A DNA stretch of 64,000 bases, from positions 94,172 through 158,171 of the forward strand of contig NZ_JAESVF010000007.1 of assembly GCF_038433465.1 (NCBI RefSeq), given 5' to 3'. Position numbers and translations under genes: made by a program. Every line of letters begins with the position of its first letter. Within the stretch, counting starts at the first letter, position 1. Under the pieces are notes generated by a model, which had not been told where the DNA came from, ran no database searches, and saw only the letters and a program-made list of their open reading frames with translations. Source of the DNA: Galbibacter sp038433465. GTDB taxonomy: Bacteria; Bacteroidota; Bacteroidia; Flavobacteriales; Flavobacteriaceae. This document shows, piece by piece, positions 1-8,277 of this stretch.

Positions 1-61
1 AAAAATCGACTTAAAAAACTATTGAATTTGCCGATTGTTTAAAATATGAAAAAGTAGAATT

Positions 62-415
62 ATGGCGATTATTATAACTGATGAATGTATAAATTGCGGG
101 GCTTGTGAACCAGAATGCCCAAATACCGCAATATATGAAGGAGCAGACGATTGGAGATATAGCGATGGAACCTCGTTAAATGGAGATGTTGTATTACCAG
201 ATGGAAAGGCTGTAAATGCCGAAGATGCACAAGACCCAATTAGCGATGAAATTTATTACATCGTTCCAGATAAATGTACGGAGTGTAAAGGTTTTCATGA
301 AGAGCCTCAATGTGCTGCTGTTTGTCCGGTTGACTGTTGTGTTCCAGACGACGACCATGTAGAAGGGGAAGACGAGTTGTTAGCAAAACAACGTTTTATG
401 CACCCAGATGGATAA
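62..415 (+). CDS. 4Fe-4S dicluster ferredoxin
   Basis: A 117-residue soluble iron-sulfur electron carrier. The N-terminal cluster motif CINCGACEPECP (about residues 9-20) gives Cys-x2-Cys-x2-Cys-x3-Cys. The second set is CTECKGFHEEPQC...CP, in which the second and third cysteines are separated by a longer insert, as in the longer dicluster bacterial ferredoxins. The acidic stretch between the motifs and the acidic C-terminus are typical of the family. The ATG follows an AT-rich leader with no Shine-Dalgarno, as is usual in Bacteroidota. The gene is followed by a perfect palindromic terminator that it shares with the convergent next gene. The redox partner cannot be told, because the upstream gene lies outside the window. 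Confidence 0.9.
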   Translation: MAIIITDECINCGACEPECPNTAIYEGADDWRYSDGTSLNGDVVLPDGKAVNAEDAQDPISDEIYYIVPDKCTECKGFHEEPQCAAVCPVDCCVPDDDHVEGEDELLAKQRFMHPDG

Positions 416-437
416 GATTGTATTCTTTTTTAAATAG

Positions 438-470
438 AAAAGGGATTCGATATCGAATCCCTTTTTGTTT
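438..470. terminator. Bidirectional intrinsic terminator
   Basis: A perfect 28-bp palindrome (arms AAAAGGGATTCGAT and its complement) with A and T tracts on the two sides. It lies between the convergent ferredoxin gene and the secreted-protein gene and can serve both. Confidence 0.85.
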
Positions 471-487
471 TTTAAAGATGTTGGTTA

Positions 488-1012
488 TTACTGTTGTTTG
501 TAAATTCGTTTTACAACAGTGTTATTGTCGGGGTTAGCAATTTCTACCACAAAGTTTTGATTGGCATCAAAATATCCAACGCCTTTACCATTTTTAGTTT
601 CTACAATGTATTTATTGTTTGTAGATTGGTAAATTGTAGCATTTAAGTTTTGATTTTCAGAATTTATAACAAACCCGTTGTCGCTTGGTAAAAAATCGCA
701 ATGCGTGTCATTACACACAAATTGTGTTTTTTTATCAATAACAATATTCCCAGAACTTTCTACCATTGTTTCTTGTTTTGTAACCTTTACAGGTGTTTGA
801 GCTCTGTCTTGGTTTAATTCATTTCTGTCTGCAACATCAAGACGCACATCTTGCTCTTGTGTTACTTGTACTTGCTCTTTTACTTCTTCTTCTCCTAAGT
901 TGGTTTTTACCTTAGTAGTTTTGGTAACAGTTTCTTCCAATACGTTTTTGTTTTGTGCAAACCCGATTGAAGTTGTCAAAATAATAGTGGTTAATAAAAT
1001 TAAATTTTTCAT
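488..1012 (-). CDS. Secreted protein of unknown function
   Basis: A 174-residue protein with a clear Sec signal peptide: positive N-terminus, hydrophobic core LILLTTIILTTSIG and a cleavage site after GFAQ. The mature part starts with a charged, Glu/Lys/Thr/Val-rich stretch (about residues 25-80) that may be coiled coil or disordered. It is followed by a small domain with two cysteines (CNDTHC) that could form a disulfide. The C-terminal part, ending in RIYKQQ, is probably beta-rich. I do not recognise a family. The gene is convergent with the ferredoxin gene and divergent from dnaK. Periplasmic or surface location is inferred from the signal peptide only. Confidence 0.65.
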   Translation of the reverse strand: MKNLILLTTIILTTSIGFAQNKNVLEETVTKTTKVKTNLGEEEVKEQVQVTQEQDVRLDVADRNELNQDRAQTPVKVTKQETMVESSGNIVIDKKTQFVCNDTHCDFLPSDNGFVINSENQNLNATIYQSTNNKYIVETKNGKGVGYFDANQNFVVEIANPDNNTVVKRIYKQQ

Positions 1013-1127
1013 GTCTTTTTTTGTTTTGATTATACTTTAATATACGGTTTTACAGTCGCTAAAGATGTTAAGGACTTATTAATCAGTTGTTAGAATTTGT
1101 TAAGATGAAGAAGGAATTTTATTTACA

Positions 1128-1168
1128 TGACACTTTGTCATTTTTAATGTCGTGGCATAATGATTGAC
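1128..1168 (+). promoter_or_regulatory. dnaK upstream region: inverted repeat and sigma-54-like element
   Basis: An inverted repeat TGACA-ctt-TGTCA lies at 1128-1140. It is followed at 1153-1168 by TGGCAT-N5-TTGAC, which keeps the spacing of the sigma-54 consensus TGGCA-N6-TTGCW but with A in place of the invariant-type C. The dnaK ATG is at 1220. No TAnnTTTG element is obvious here, so a special heat-shock promoter is plausible. This is a motif reading, not a proven promoter. Confidence 0.4.
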
Positions 1169-1219
1169 TTTTACAACACGAATCGAAAATAGAATTTCAA
1201 ACACTATAAAAACATAAAC

Positions 1220-3127
1220 ATGAGTAAAATTATTGGAATAGACTTAGGTACAACCAACTCTTGTGTTTCCGTAATGGAAGGAAACGAACCAGTGGTAATA
1301 CCTAATGCTGAAGGAAAAAGAACAACCCCTTCTGTAATTGCTTTTGTTGAAGGCGGAGAAATAAAAGTAGGAGACCCTGCAAAGCGTCAAGCAGTTACAA
1401 ACCCTAATAAAACTATATATTCTATTAAACGTTTTATGGGGAATAAATTTTCTGAATCTCAAAAAGAAGCAGATAGAGTACCTTATAATGTAGTAAAAGG
1501 AGATAACGACACTCCACGTGTTGATATTGACGGACGTTTATATACACCTCAAGAATTATCAGCAATGATTCTTCAAAAAATGAAGAAAACTGCTGAAGAT
1601 TATTTAGGACAAGACGTAAGGCAAGCAGTTATTACAGTACCAGCTTACTTTAACGATTCTCAACGTCAAGCAACAAAAGAAGCTGGTGAGATTGCAGGTT
1701 TAAAAGTTGAAAGAATTATCAACGAGCCTACTGCCGCTGCTTTAGCTTACGGAATGGATAAAAAAGGAGACGACCAAAAAATTGTTGTATTTGACTTTGG
1801 TGGTGGTACACACGACGTTTCTATTTTAGAATTAGGAGATGGTGTTTTTGAAGTACTTTCTACTGATGGAGATACACACTTAGGAGGAGATGATGTTGAT
1901 GAAAAAATCATCGATTGGTTAGCAGATGAGTTCCAAGCGGAAGAAAACATGGATCTTAGAAAAGATTCTATTGCACTTCAACGTTTAAAAGAAGCTGCTG
2001 AGAAAGCTAAAATCGAATTGTCTTCTGCAAATCAAACAGAAATCAATTTACCATATATTACAGCTACAGCTAGCGGACCAAAACACTTGGTAAAAACATT
2101 AAGCAAAGCTAAGTTCGAGCAATTAATTGCCGATTTAGTAGAGCGCACAATCAAGCCTTGTGAGTCTGCTTTAAAAAGCGCTGGATTATCAAAAAGCGAT
2201 ATCGACGAAATTATCTTAGTAGGTGGTTCTACCAGAATTCCTGCAGTACAAGAAGCTGTAGAGAAATTCTTCGGGAAAAAACCTTCTAAAGGAGTTAACC
2301 CAGACGAGGTAGTTGCTGTTGGAGCTGCTATTCAAGGAGGGGTGTTAACAGGAGATGTAAAAGACGTATTACTTTTAGATGTAACGCCACTTTCATTAGG
2401 TATCGAAACAATGGGAGGTGTAATGACCAAGTTAATCGAGGCAAACACAACAATTCCTTCTAAAAAATCGCAAGTGTTCTCTACGGCTGCCGACAATCAG
2501 CCATCTGTAGAAATTCACGTATTACAAGGAGAGCGCCCAATGGCTGCCGATAACAAAACTATCGGACGTTTTCACCTTGACGGAATTCCACCAGCGCAAC
2601 GAGGGGTACCGCAAATTGAAGTAACTTTTGATATTGATGCGAACGGAATTATCAACGTTTCTGCAAAAGATAAAGGAACAAACAAAGAGCAAAACATTCG
2701 TATCGAAGCTTCTTCAGGATTAACAGAAGAAGAAATCGAGAAAATGAAAAAAGAAGCTGAAGCAAATGCTGATGCTGATAAAAAGGCTAAAGAAAAAGTA
2801 GATAAGTTAAATGAAGCAGATGGAATGATTTTCCAAACTGAAAAACAGTTAAAAGAGTTTGGTGATAAACTTTCTGCTGATAAAAAACAGCCTATCGAAG
2901 CTGCTTTAGAAGAATTGAAAAAAGCTTACGAAACTAAAGATGTTGAAACCATTCAACCAGCTTTAGATAAAATTAACGAGGCTTGGAAAGTTGCTTCTGA
3001 AGAAATGTACAAAGCACAAGCTGAAGCACAACAAAACGGTGCTCCTGGAGCAGACGCTCAAGCAAATGCTGGGGATGCAAAAGAAGGCGATGATGTTCAA
3101 GATGTTGATTTTGAAGAAGTGAAGTAA
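1220..3127 (+). CDS. dnaK: Molecular chaperone DnaK (Hsp70)
   Basis: A 635-residue cytosolic Hsp70, full length for the family. The N-terminus IIGIDLGTTNSC is the phosphate-1 motif. The second phosphate loop reads DFGGGTHDVSI and the adenosine motif VGGSTRIP is intact. The interdomain linker DVLLLDVTPLSLGIET precedes the beta-sandwich substrate-binding domain, followed by the helical lid and an acidic Ala/Gln-rich tail ending DVDFEEVK. It works with DnaJ and GrpE in protein folding; neither is in this window, so dnaK stands alone here. A strong terminator follows directly. The upstream region lacks an obvious housekeeping -7 element and carries an inverted repeat with a sigma-54-like site. 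Confidence 0.98.
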   Translation: MSKIIGIDLGTTNSCVSVMEGNEPVVIPNAEGKRTTPSVIAFVEGGEIKVGDPAKRQAVTNPNKTIYSIKRFMGNKFSESQKEADRVPYNVVKGDNDTPRVDIDGRLYTPQELSAMILQKMKKTAEDYLGQDVRQAVITVPAYFNDSQRQATKEAGEIAGLKVERIINEPTAAALAYGMDKKGDDQKIVVFDFGGGTHDVSILELGDGVFEVLSTDGDTHLGGDDVDEKIIDWLADEFQAEENMDLRKDSIALQRLKEAAEKAKIELSSANQTEINLPYITATASGPKHLVKTLSKAKFEQLIADLVERTIKPCESALKSAGLSKSDIDEIILVGGSTRIPAVQEAVEKFFGKKPSKGVNPDEVVAVGAAIQGGVLTGDVKDVLLLDVTPLSLGIETMGGVMTKLIEANTTIPSKKSQVFSTAADNQPSVEIHVLQGERPMAADNKTIGRFHLDGIPPAQRGVPQIEVTFDIDANGIINVSAKDKGTNKEQNIRIEASSGLTEEEIEKMKKEAEANADADKKAKEKVDKLNEADGMIFQTEKQLKEFGDKLSADKKQPIEAALEELKKAYETKDVETIQPALDKINEAWKVASEEMYKAQAEAQQNGAPGADAQANAGDAKEGDDVQDVDFEEVK

Positions 3128-3146
3128 TTCGTTTTAAATTATAGCA

Positions 3147-3181
3147 TAAAAAAACCCGAAACAAAAGTTTCGGGTTTTTTT
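3147..3181 (+). terminator. dnaK terminator
   Basis: Stem AAACCCGAAAC / GTTTCGGGTTT with an AAAA loop, followed by a T run. It can act on both strands, closing dnaK on + and the 32-residue peptide gene on -. Confidence 0.9.
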
Positions 3182-3186
3182 ATGTT

Positions 3187-3285
3187 TTACTGTTTTGAAA
3201 TTTTTTTAAAGATCTCTAAGAAAAACCAAAGTATAATGCCTAAAGCTGCTGCGTATAGGCCAACTGTAATTAATATTTCATTCAT
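3187..3285 (-). CDS. Small single-span membrane peptide (32 aa)
   Basis: A 32-residue ORF with ATG at 3285 and TAA at 3187. It has an acidic Met-Asn-Glu start, one uninterrupted hydrophobic segment (about residues 4-23, including ILW and FF at the end) and a basic tail FKKISKQ. This predicts a single transmembrane helix with the C-terminus in the cytoplasm. It ends just before the terminator shared with dnaK and lies 119 bp downstream of another peptide ORF of the same design on the same strand. I do not recognise a family. The support is composition, design and position; translation is not proven. Confidence 0.5.
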   Translation of the reverse strand: MNEILITVGLYAAALGIILWFFLEIFKKISKQ

Positions 3286-3404
3286 TGCTTATTGATTTTT
3301 TTAATCGGATGCAAAACTAAATTATCTAAAACCGGAAGTTGTTAAATCCAATATATTAAATTATTGTAAGAAATTACTTTCTTGTAGAGTTTTAAACTGA
3401 AAGC

Positions 3405-3515
3405 TTAACTGCCTTTTTTCAGTATAAAAACTCCAATTTCTTTAACAAGCCAAACGGCCATCCCGATTACAGCGGCAATTTTTCCTATTTGTATCAAAAT
3501 AAATTGTGTATCCAT
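3405..3515 (-). CDS. Small single-span membrane peptide (36 aa)
   Basis: A 36-residue ORF, ATG at 3515 and TAA at 3405. It has an amphipathic start, a hydrophobic stretch centred on KIAAVIGMAVWLV (residues 12-24) and a second hydrophobic patch before a basic end, LKKGS. It resembles the neighbouring 32-residue peptide in size, charge pattern and strand, which suggests a tandem pair of small membrane proteins between recQ and dnaK. Such peptides often act as complex subunits or toxins, but nothing here decides the role. Confidence 0.45.
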   Translation of the reverse strand: MDTQFILIQIGKIAAVIGMAVWLVKEIGVFILKKGS

Positions 3516-3661
3516 AACTATAAGTTTTTAATGTGCAATATTAAATGGAGATGAAAAACTAAAATATGATTTCAGTCATATCATTTCATTGCAATTATAT
3601 GATGATAGATACGTAGAGAGGTTGCTTCTTAGATTTGAATTTAGAATAACTTTAACACAAG

Positions 3662-5773
3662 TTAATTCGCCTCATCTTTTAAAAGTGTAAGACATAAACG
3701 AATGGTCCAGTAGTCTATAGCTTCTTCAAAATGTTCAAAATAGACTTTTAATTGATCTGGATCGTTTAAAGTTTCTTTGGCTTTTTTTACTGCTTCTAAA
3801 TCGGTTTTAGTAACAAACTTCATTAGGTCTATGGCTTTTCCTTCTTCGTAAAGTTTTGCCAAATGCGAGTAAATGGTTGTGGTGCTTAATTTTCTTTTTT
3901 GTGCAATTTCTTCAATTGATAATCCATCTTGATACAGCTGAAAAGTTTCGAGGTATGTTTTACCTTTTTTGCGTCCGCGTTTTTCGTCTTTCTGTTTATT
4001 AAAAGCAATAATTTCTTTGATGAATTGATAGCCGTAGGTTTCCATCTTTCTTCTACCAACCCCGTTTATACGCATAAAGTCGTCGTCGGTAAGCGGGCGT
4101 TCTGCTTCAATTTCTTTCAGTGTAGCGTCGTTAAAAATTAAATAAGCAGGAATGTCTTCTTCATTGGCAATTTGTAAACGTAATTGGCGTAGACGTTCAA
4201 ACAAACTGTCTTTTGATTTTGCTTGTTTTTTCGTTGTTTTTTCAGCAGAAATAATTGTAGTCTGAGGTTTTGTAAGTGCAACCTTTTTCGAATTGAAAAG
4301 TACTTCATGTGCCTGCGGAGTTAGTTTTAGTGCATTTTTTTCGTGAAAAGCAATTTCTAAAACTCCAAGATTAACCATTTGGATAATGTAATGTTGCCAA
4401 TCTCTCCAAGAAATATCGCTACCAACGCCATAGGTTTTTATGTGTTGGTATCCGTTTTCGATAACGTGTTGGTTGTGCGAACCTCTCAAAACATCAATTA
4501 CAAGACTGATGTTTTCTTTTTCTTTTAAGCGCGCAATACACGACAGCGCTTTTTGGGTGATTATTGAGCCATCAAAAAATTGAGGTGGATTTTTACAAAC
4601 ATCGCAATTACCACAATCTTTCTCGATGTATTCACCAAAATAACTAAGTAATATTTTTCTTCTGCAAGAAAGTGCATCGGCATATTGTTTCATGCGCTCC
4701 AGTTTTGCCATCTGTACTTCGCTATTACCACTGCCTTCGGCAAACTTTTGTAGTTGCACCACATCGGCATAACTATGAAAAAGTAGGGTAGCAGATGGGA
4801 GTCCGTCTCGACCAGCACGACCAATTTCTTGGTAATAACCTTCTATGTTTTTAGGTAAATTGTAATGAATAACCCAACGTACATTCGATTTGTCGATTCC
4901 CATTCCAAAAGCAACGGTAGCGCAAACAATTTGAGTTTTATCGTTGATAAAATCTTCTTGAACTTTAGAGCGTTTGTCGTGGTTTAATCCTGCGTGGTAG
5001 GCTTCTGCTTGAAAGCCCGCTTGTTGGAGTTTTTCTGATAAATTTTCGGTTGTTTTTCGGCTTAAACAATAAACAATACCACTTTCGGTAGGTCGACTGT
5101 TTAAAAACTGAACAATTTGTTTTATTCTATCGGTACCAGGACGAACTTCTAAACTTAGATTTTTTCGGTCGAAGGAAGCTACAAACTTTTGCGCGTTCGG
5201 AATATTTAACTGCGTAGCAATATCTTCTCTTGTAGCTTTATCGGCGGTAGCAGTTAAGGCAATTAAAGGCGTGTTTGGAAATCTGTTTTTTAAGAAACCT
5301 AATTGTGTGTAAGCAGGTCTAAAATCGTGTCCCCATGATGAAATACAATGTGCCTCATCGACTGCAATTAAACTGATTTTAGTTGTGTTGAAAATGTTTT
5401 CTAAGTACGATAAACTTTCTGGAGCTACGTATAAAAGTTTGATTTCGCTACTTTCGATGACTTTAAAAATAGCTTCTTGTTCTTCTGTAGATTGACTGCT
5501 ATTTAAGAAAGAAGCCGAAATACCATTTACATTTAGCCCATCTACTTGGTCCTTCATTAAAGCAATAAGTGGCGAGATTACAATGGTTAATCCGTCGAGT
5601 AACAGTGCTGGTAATTGGTAACAAATAGATTTTCCACCTCCAGTAGGCATAATCACGATACAATCGTCGCCTTTTAAAAGCGTGTCTATTATTTCTTTTT
5701 GAAGTGGTCTAAACGAGTCGTACCCAAAATATTCTTTTAGGGTATTTTGTATGGCAGTTTCTTTCATCATCAT
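3662..5773 (-). CDS. recQ: ATP-dependent DNA helicase RecQ
   Basis: A 703-residue 3'-5' helicase for replication-fork repair and recombination. Walker A is PTGGGKS (residues 43-49), the DEAH box is at 139-142, and HDFRPAY with the aromatic-rich loop follows. Motif VI is QEIGRAGRDG. The RQC region has the zinc cysteines (CRRK...DCGNCDVC). An HRDC domain (about 525-595) ends near NGVGRRKMETYG. A C-terminal helix-turn-helix extension (about 610-660, GLSIEEIAQKRKLSTTTIYS) is the extra domain of longer Bacteroidota/Firmicutes RecQ. Three consecutive Met codons make the exact start uncertain by two residues. It probably forms an operon with the GNAT gene 38 bp upstream. Confidence 0.95.
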   Translation of the reverse strand: MMMKETAIQNTLKEYFGYDSFRPLQKEIIDTLLKGDDCIVIMPTGGGKSICYQLPALLLDGLTIVISPLIALMKDQVDGLNVNGISASFLNSSQSTEEQEAIFKVIESSEIKLLYVAPESLSYLENIFNTTKISLIAVDEAHCISSWGHDFRPAYTQLGFLKNRFPNTPLIALTATADKATREDIATQLNIPNAQKFVASFDRKNLSLEVRPGTDRIKQIVQFLNSRPTESGIVYCLSRKTTENLSEKLQQAGFQAEAYHAGLNHDKRSKVQEDFINDKTQIVCATVAFGMGIDKSNVRWVIHYNLPKNIEGYYQEIGRAGRDGLPSATLLFHSYADVVQLQKFAEGSGNSEVQMAKLERMKQYADALSCRRKILLSYFGEYIEKDCGNCDVCKNPPQFFDGSIITQKALSCIARLKEKENISLVIDVLRGSHNQHVIENGYQHIKTYGVGSDISWRDWQHYIIQMVNLGVLEIAFHEKNALKLTPQAHEVLFNSKKVALTKPQTTIISAEKTTKKQAKSKDSLFERLRQLRLQIANEEDIPAYLIFNDATLKEIEAERPLTDDDFMRINGVGRRKMETYGYQFIKEIIAFNKQKDEKRGRKKGKTYLETFQLYQDGLSIEEIAQKRKLSTTTIYSHLAKLYEEGKAIDLMKFVTKTDLEAVKKAKETLNDPDQLKVYFEHFEEAIDYWTIRLCLTLLKDEAN

Positions 5774-5811
5774 TGCAAAGAAACAGCATTGGAGTTATAG
5801 CAAAAAGAGGA

Positions 5812-6372
5812 TTAGCTATTTTTTTTGAACAACATCCATTCTTCTTTTAAAATTCCGTAGCAACAAGTGTTTCTTTTATAACCGTCGAGCAAATATACAT
5901 TTCTGCGTAAAAGTCCTTCAAACTTGGCGCCTAGTTTTTCAACTGCTTTTCGCGAACGAAAGTTACGCTCGTCTATTCTAAACTCTACTTTTTCAAAATT
6001 CATTTTAAAAAAAGCATAGTCCAACATAAGGTGCTTCATGGCTGTATTTAAACCAGTTCCGTGAAAATCTCGACCAATCCAAGTAGACCCAATATGTAGC
6101 ACTTTGTTGTACCAATCGATGTTCATGTATCGTGTAGAACCTGCGTAGCTGTTTTTCCTTTTGTCGTAAATTATAAAAGGAATGGCAGTATTATTTTCGG
6201 CATTTGCTAAAGCCGTTTTTACATACTGTGTAAGCGTTTGTAGGGTAGAAATATTTGAAGGCGAGTATTGTACCAAATCTTTTTCGGATGCAATGGCATA
6301 TAAATTCTTGAAATTCTCAAGCGACAAAGGCATAAGTTTTACAATTTCGTTTTCTAGAGTCGGAATATTCAT
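5812..6372 (-). CDS. GNAT N-acetyltransferase (RimJ/RimL type)
   Basis: A protein of about 186 residues from the ATG at 6372. Upstream in-frame codons reach 6459 but would run into the divergent menI start, so the shorter form starting MNIPTLENE is preferred. The acetyl-CoA fold is seen in the segment VLHIGSTWIGRDFHGTGLN, which matches the RimJ/RimL-type motif A, followed by a helix and an ERNFRSRKAVEKLGAKFEG motif B. Such enzymes acetylate amino groups of proteins or small metabolites; the substrate here is unknown. The gene is upstream of recQ on the same strand. A -7-like TACTTTTG (minus strand, 6404-6397) lies at the right distance. Confidence 0.85.
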   Translation of the reverse strand: MNIPTLENEIVKLMPLSLENFKNLYAIASEKDLVQYSPSNISTLQTLTQYVKTALANAENNTAIPFIIYDKRKNSYAGSTRYMNIDWYNKVLHIGSTWIGRDFHGTGLNTAMKHLMLDYAFFKMNFEKVEFRIDERNFRSRKAVEKLGAKFEGLLRRNVYLLDGYKRNTCCYGILKEEWMLFKKNS

Positions 6373-6396
6373 TGCGGTTGTTGTATTTTTACAATC

Positions 6397-6404
6397 CAAA
6401 AGTA
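6397..6404 (-). promoter_or_regulatory. -7 promoter element for the GNAT-recQ pair
   Basis: TACTTTTG on the minus strand matches the Bacteroidota TAnnTTTG and lies 25 bp before the ATG at 6372, inside the 37-bp divergent gap. No clear -33 element was seen. Confidence 0.4.
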
Positions 6405-6409
6405 GACAT

Positions 6410-6835
6410 ATGAATCCTGATAAAGAAACAATATTGTCGATTATCCGTGAGCGTTGCAAAAATACGCTTATGGAAACTCTTGAAATCGAATATACAGAAA
6501 TTGGAGAAGATTATCTAATTGCCAAAATGCCTGTTACGCCACGCGTGCATCAACCAGACGGAGTACTTCACGGCGGAGCGATGGTGGCATTGGCGGAAAG
6601 TGTTGGGAGTGCGGCTTCTTATATTTTTTTAAATACTGATGAGTTTTTTATCCGCGGAATTGAAATTTCGGCAAATCATGTAAAAAGTATCAAAGAAGGA
6701 TGGGTTTTTGCAAAAGCTACTTTTTTGCACAAAGGAAGAACAACACAACTTTGGGAGATTAAAATTACGGATGAAGAAAGTCGTTTGATTTCTATTTGTA
6801 AGCTTACAACAATTGCCTTACCAAAATCGAATTAA
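6410..6835 (+). CDS. menI: Hotdog-fold thioesterase, likely DHNA-CoA hydrolase
   Basis: A 141-residue hotdog-fold acyl-CoA thioesterase of the YdiI/PaaI type. The segment HQPDGVLHGGAMVALAESVGSAAS matches the E. coli YdiI (MenI) active site. The catalytic Glu falls at residue 63, as in YdiI, within LAESVGS. The later segments IEISANHVKS and QLWEIKI also follow YdiI. YdiI releases 1,4-dihydroxy-2-naphthoate from its CoA ester in menaquinone synthesis. The stop codon is 4 bp before the menF ATG, so the gene heads the men operon, which supports this role over general thioesterase activity. Start at 6410 chosen because longer in-frame starts overlap the divergent GNAT gene. Confidence 0.85.
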   Translation: MNPDKETILSIIRERCKNTLMETLEIEYTEIGEDYLIAKMPVTPRVHQPDGVLHGGAMVALAESVGSAASYIFLNTDEFFIRGIEISANHVKSIKEGWVFAKATFLHKGRTTQLWEIKITDEESRLISICKLTTIALPKSN

Positions 6836-6839
6836 ATTC

Positions 6840-7901
6840 ATGGAGGTAACACCAACATCTTTTTTTGAAGTTGTTTCTACGCAGTTTGAGAATTCGCTTC
6901 CGTTTGTAATTTATAACAAACCAAACAGTAATGAAATAAGTGGTTTATTGCAATCTAGCGATGTGTTGTTTACTGCGGAAACTTATACTGAAAGCGGATT
7001 TGTTTTTGCACCTTTTGATGCTGATGAAGTGGCGGTAATGATTCCGTTTTCTGAATCGAAAAAAGTGTCATGTTCAGTAGGTTTTTCAGCTGATGACGTT
7101 CAAGAAATAGAAAATATTGAAGCAACTTCAGCAGAAAAAAATCATATTTCTTTAGTCGAAAAAACAATCAATGAGATAAACACTTCAGCAATAAAAAAAA
7201 TTGTTATTTCTAGAACTAAGGAAGTACAAGTTGCTACATTCGACTTTATTTCGGTTTTTAAAAAACTCGTAAAAACATATCCTACAGCTTTTTGCTACGC
7301 GTGGTATCATCCTAAAGTAGGGTTTTGGATGGGTGCAACTCCAGAAACTTTACTCACTTTAAACGGAAATGCATTTCAAACCATGGCGCTTGCGGGAACT
7401 CAGCCGTATAAAAACACCATAGATGTGTTGTGGGGAGCTAAGGAACAAGAGGAGCAACGTTTGGTTACAGAGTCGATTGTAAATAATTTAAAGCCGATTA
7501 CAACCAATTTGCAAGTTTCGGAAGTTGAAACGATTAAGGCAGGGACATTACTACATTTAAGAACTGTAATTAATGGAACGCTTGGCGATACTACGGTGAA
7601 AGATTTTATTTACCGACTGCATCCAACTCCCGCTGTTTGTGGGTTACCAATGCAAGATGCAAAGGCTTTTATTTTAAAAAATGAAGGTTATCCTAGAAGG
7701 TTTTACACTGGCTTTTTAGGAGAACTTAATGCCGATAAAACTCATACTGAATTGTATGTGAATTTACGTTGTATGGAATATGTGGAAGAGAAACTCCTGT
7801 TGTATGTAGGTGGTGGAATCACCAAAGATTCTGATGCTAAATCGGAGTGGGAGGAAACCGAAAACAAAACCCAAACCATGCTAAATGTACTTGCAAAATA
7901 A
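6840..7901 (+). CDS. menF: Isochorismate synthase MenF
   Basis: A 353-residue chorismate-binding enzyme that converts chorismate to isochorismate, the entry step to menaquinone. The C-terminal chorismate-binding domain is clear: GATPETLL, the loop MALAGTQ, KEQEEQRLVTESI, the LHPTPAVCGLPMQDA motif (diagnostic for isochorismate synthases), YTGFLGELN and the final YVGGGITKDSDAKSEWEET with metal-binding Glu. Length agrees with short Bacteroidota MenF. The ATG at 6840 sits just after menI; an upstream start at 6813 would overlap menI. No lyase-specific features of salicylate synthases are evident. Confidence 0.95.
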   Translation: MEVTPTSFFEVVSTQFENSLPFVIYNKPNSNEISGLLQSSDVLFTAETYTESGFVFAPFDADEVAVMIPFSESKKVSCSVGFSADDVQEIENIEATSAEKNHISLVEKTINEINTSAIKKIVISRTKEVQVATFDFISVFKKLVKTYPTAFCYAWYHPKVGFWMGATPETLLTLNGNAFQTMALAGTQPYKNTIDVLWGAKEQEEQRLVTESIVNNLKPITTNLQVSEVETIKAGTLLHLRTVINGTLGDTTVKDFIYRLHPTPAVCGLPMQDAKAFILKNEGYPRRFYTGFLGELNADKTHTELYVNLRCMEYVEEKLLLYVGGGITKDSDAKSEWEETENKTQTMLNVLAK

Positions 7902-7948
7902 GATGGTTTTATAAAATAGTTTCTTGTTTTTATTTGTTTGAATAATAG

Positions 7949-8182
7949 TCTGACCTATTAAAAAAGTAGTAAAAATCAAGGAAGCAGCAGTGGTAGAAGC
8001 TAAAAAGCTGTTTGAGCGAAGCGAGTTCTTTTTAGCTGTGGTGGGTGTTTCCGTAGATTTTCTTATGCTTTTTTAATCAGTCTTGACTTTCCTGCCTACC
8101 GCAGGCAGGTTTGTTTCGTTTTTGTGTCAAGACAAAAATGAAAGTATTAATAATTTATAGTGTATTGAAGTTGAATTAAACG
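7949..8182 (+). repeat. Structured 285-bp repeat family R1, copy 1 (left end missing)
   Basis: Aligns with the copies at 21.6, 56.6 and 58.6 kb from CTATTAAAAAAGTA onward. It keeps the outer stem (arms near 7959-7977 and 8054-8075), the central hairpin with AGCTAAAAAG / CTTTTTAGCT arms, and the 3' hairpin GTCTTGAC...GTCAAGAC. The first ~45 bp with the GTGAGTTCGACGTA end are absent and the right end is degenerate. A 19-bp palindrome is inserted in the 3' hairpin loop. It fills most of the menF-menD gap (7902-8306). Confidence 0.85.
8091..8109. repeat. Nested 19-bp GC-rich palindrome
   Basis: CCTGCCTaccGCAGGCAGG interrupts the loop of the 3' hairpin of repeat R1 copy 1. The other three copies read straight through at this point, so it is an insertion. 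Its base composition is much richer in G+C than the surroundings. Confidence 0.75.
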
Positions 8183-8266
8183 CTTACTTTGATTTTCACC
8201 TTTGTTTAAAAGAATGAATTATCAATTTTCTTTTACAGTAATATCAATTTATAAGTGGTATAATTT
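8183..8266 (+). repeat. Half copy of MITE-like repeat R2 upstream of menD
   Basis: This stretch aligns with the right half of the element at 57011-57177. It shares CTTTGATTTTC, TAAAAGAA, CTTTTACAGTAA, ATCAAT and the terminal GGTATAA with few changes. The left inverted repeat is missing. The terminal repeat ends just before the menD -7 element. Confidence 0.7.
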
Positions 8267-8269
8267 GAG

Positions 8270-8277
8270 TACTTTTG
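8270..8277 (+). promoter_or_regulatory. -7 promoter element for menD
   Basis: TACTTTTG matches TAnnTTTG, 29 bp before the menD ATG. The -33 zone would fall inside the R2 repeat remnant. Confidence 0.45.

Noticed and set aside
1170..1178. A TTTACAACA sequence upstream of dnaK
   Set aside because: Single copy with no partner 21 bp away on either side, so not counted as a LytTR site. The same applies to TTTACAACA at 512-520 and to TGTTGTAAA inside the terminator near 39840.
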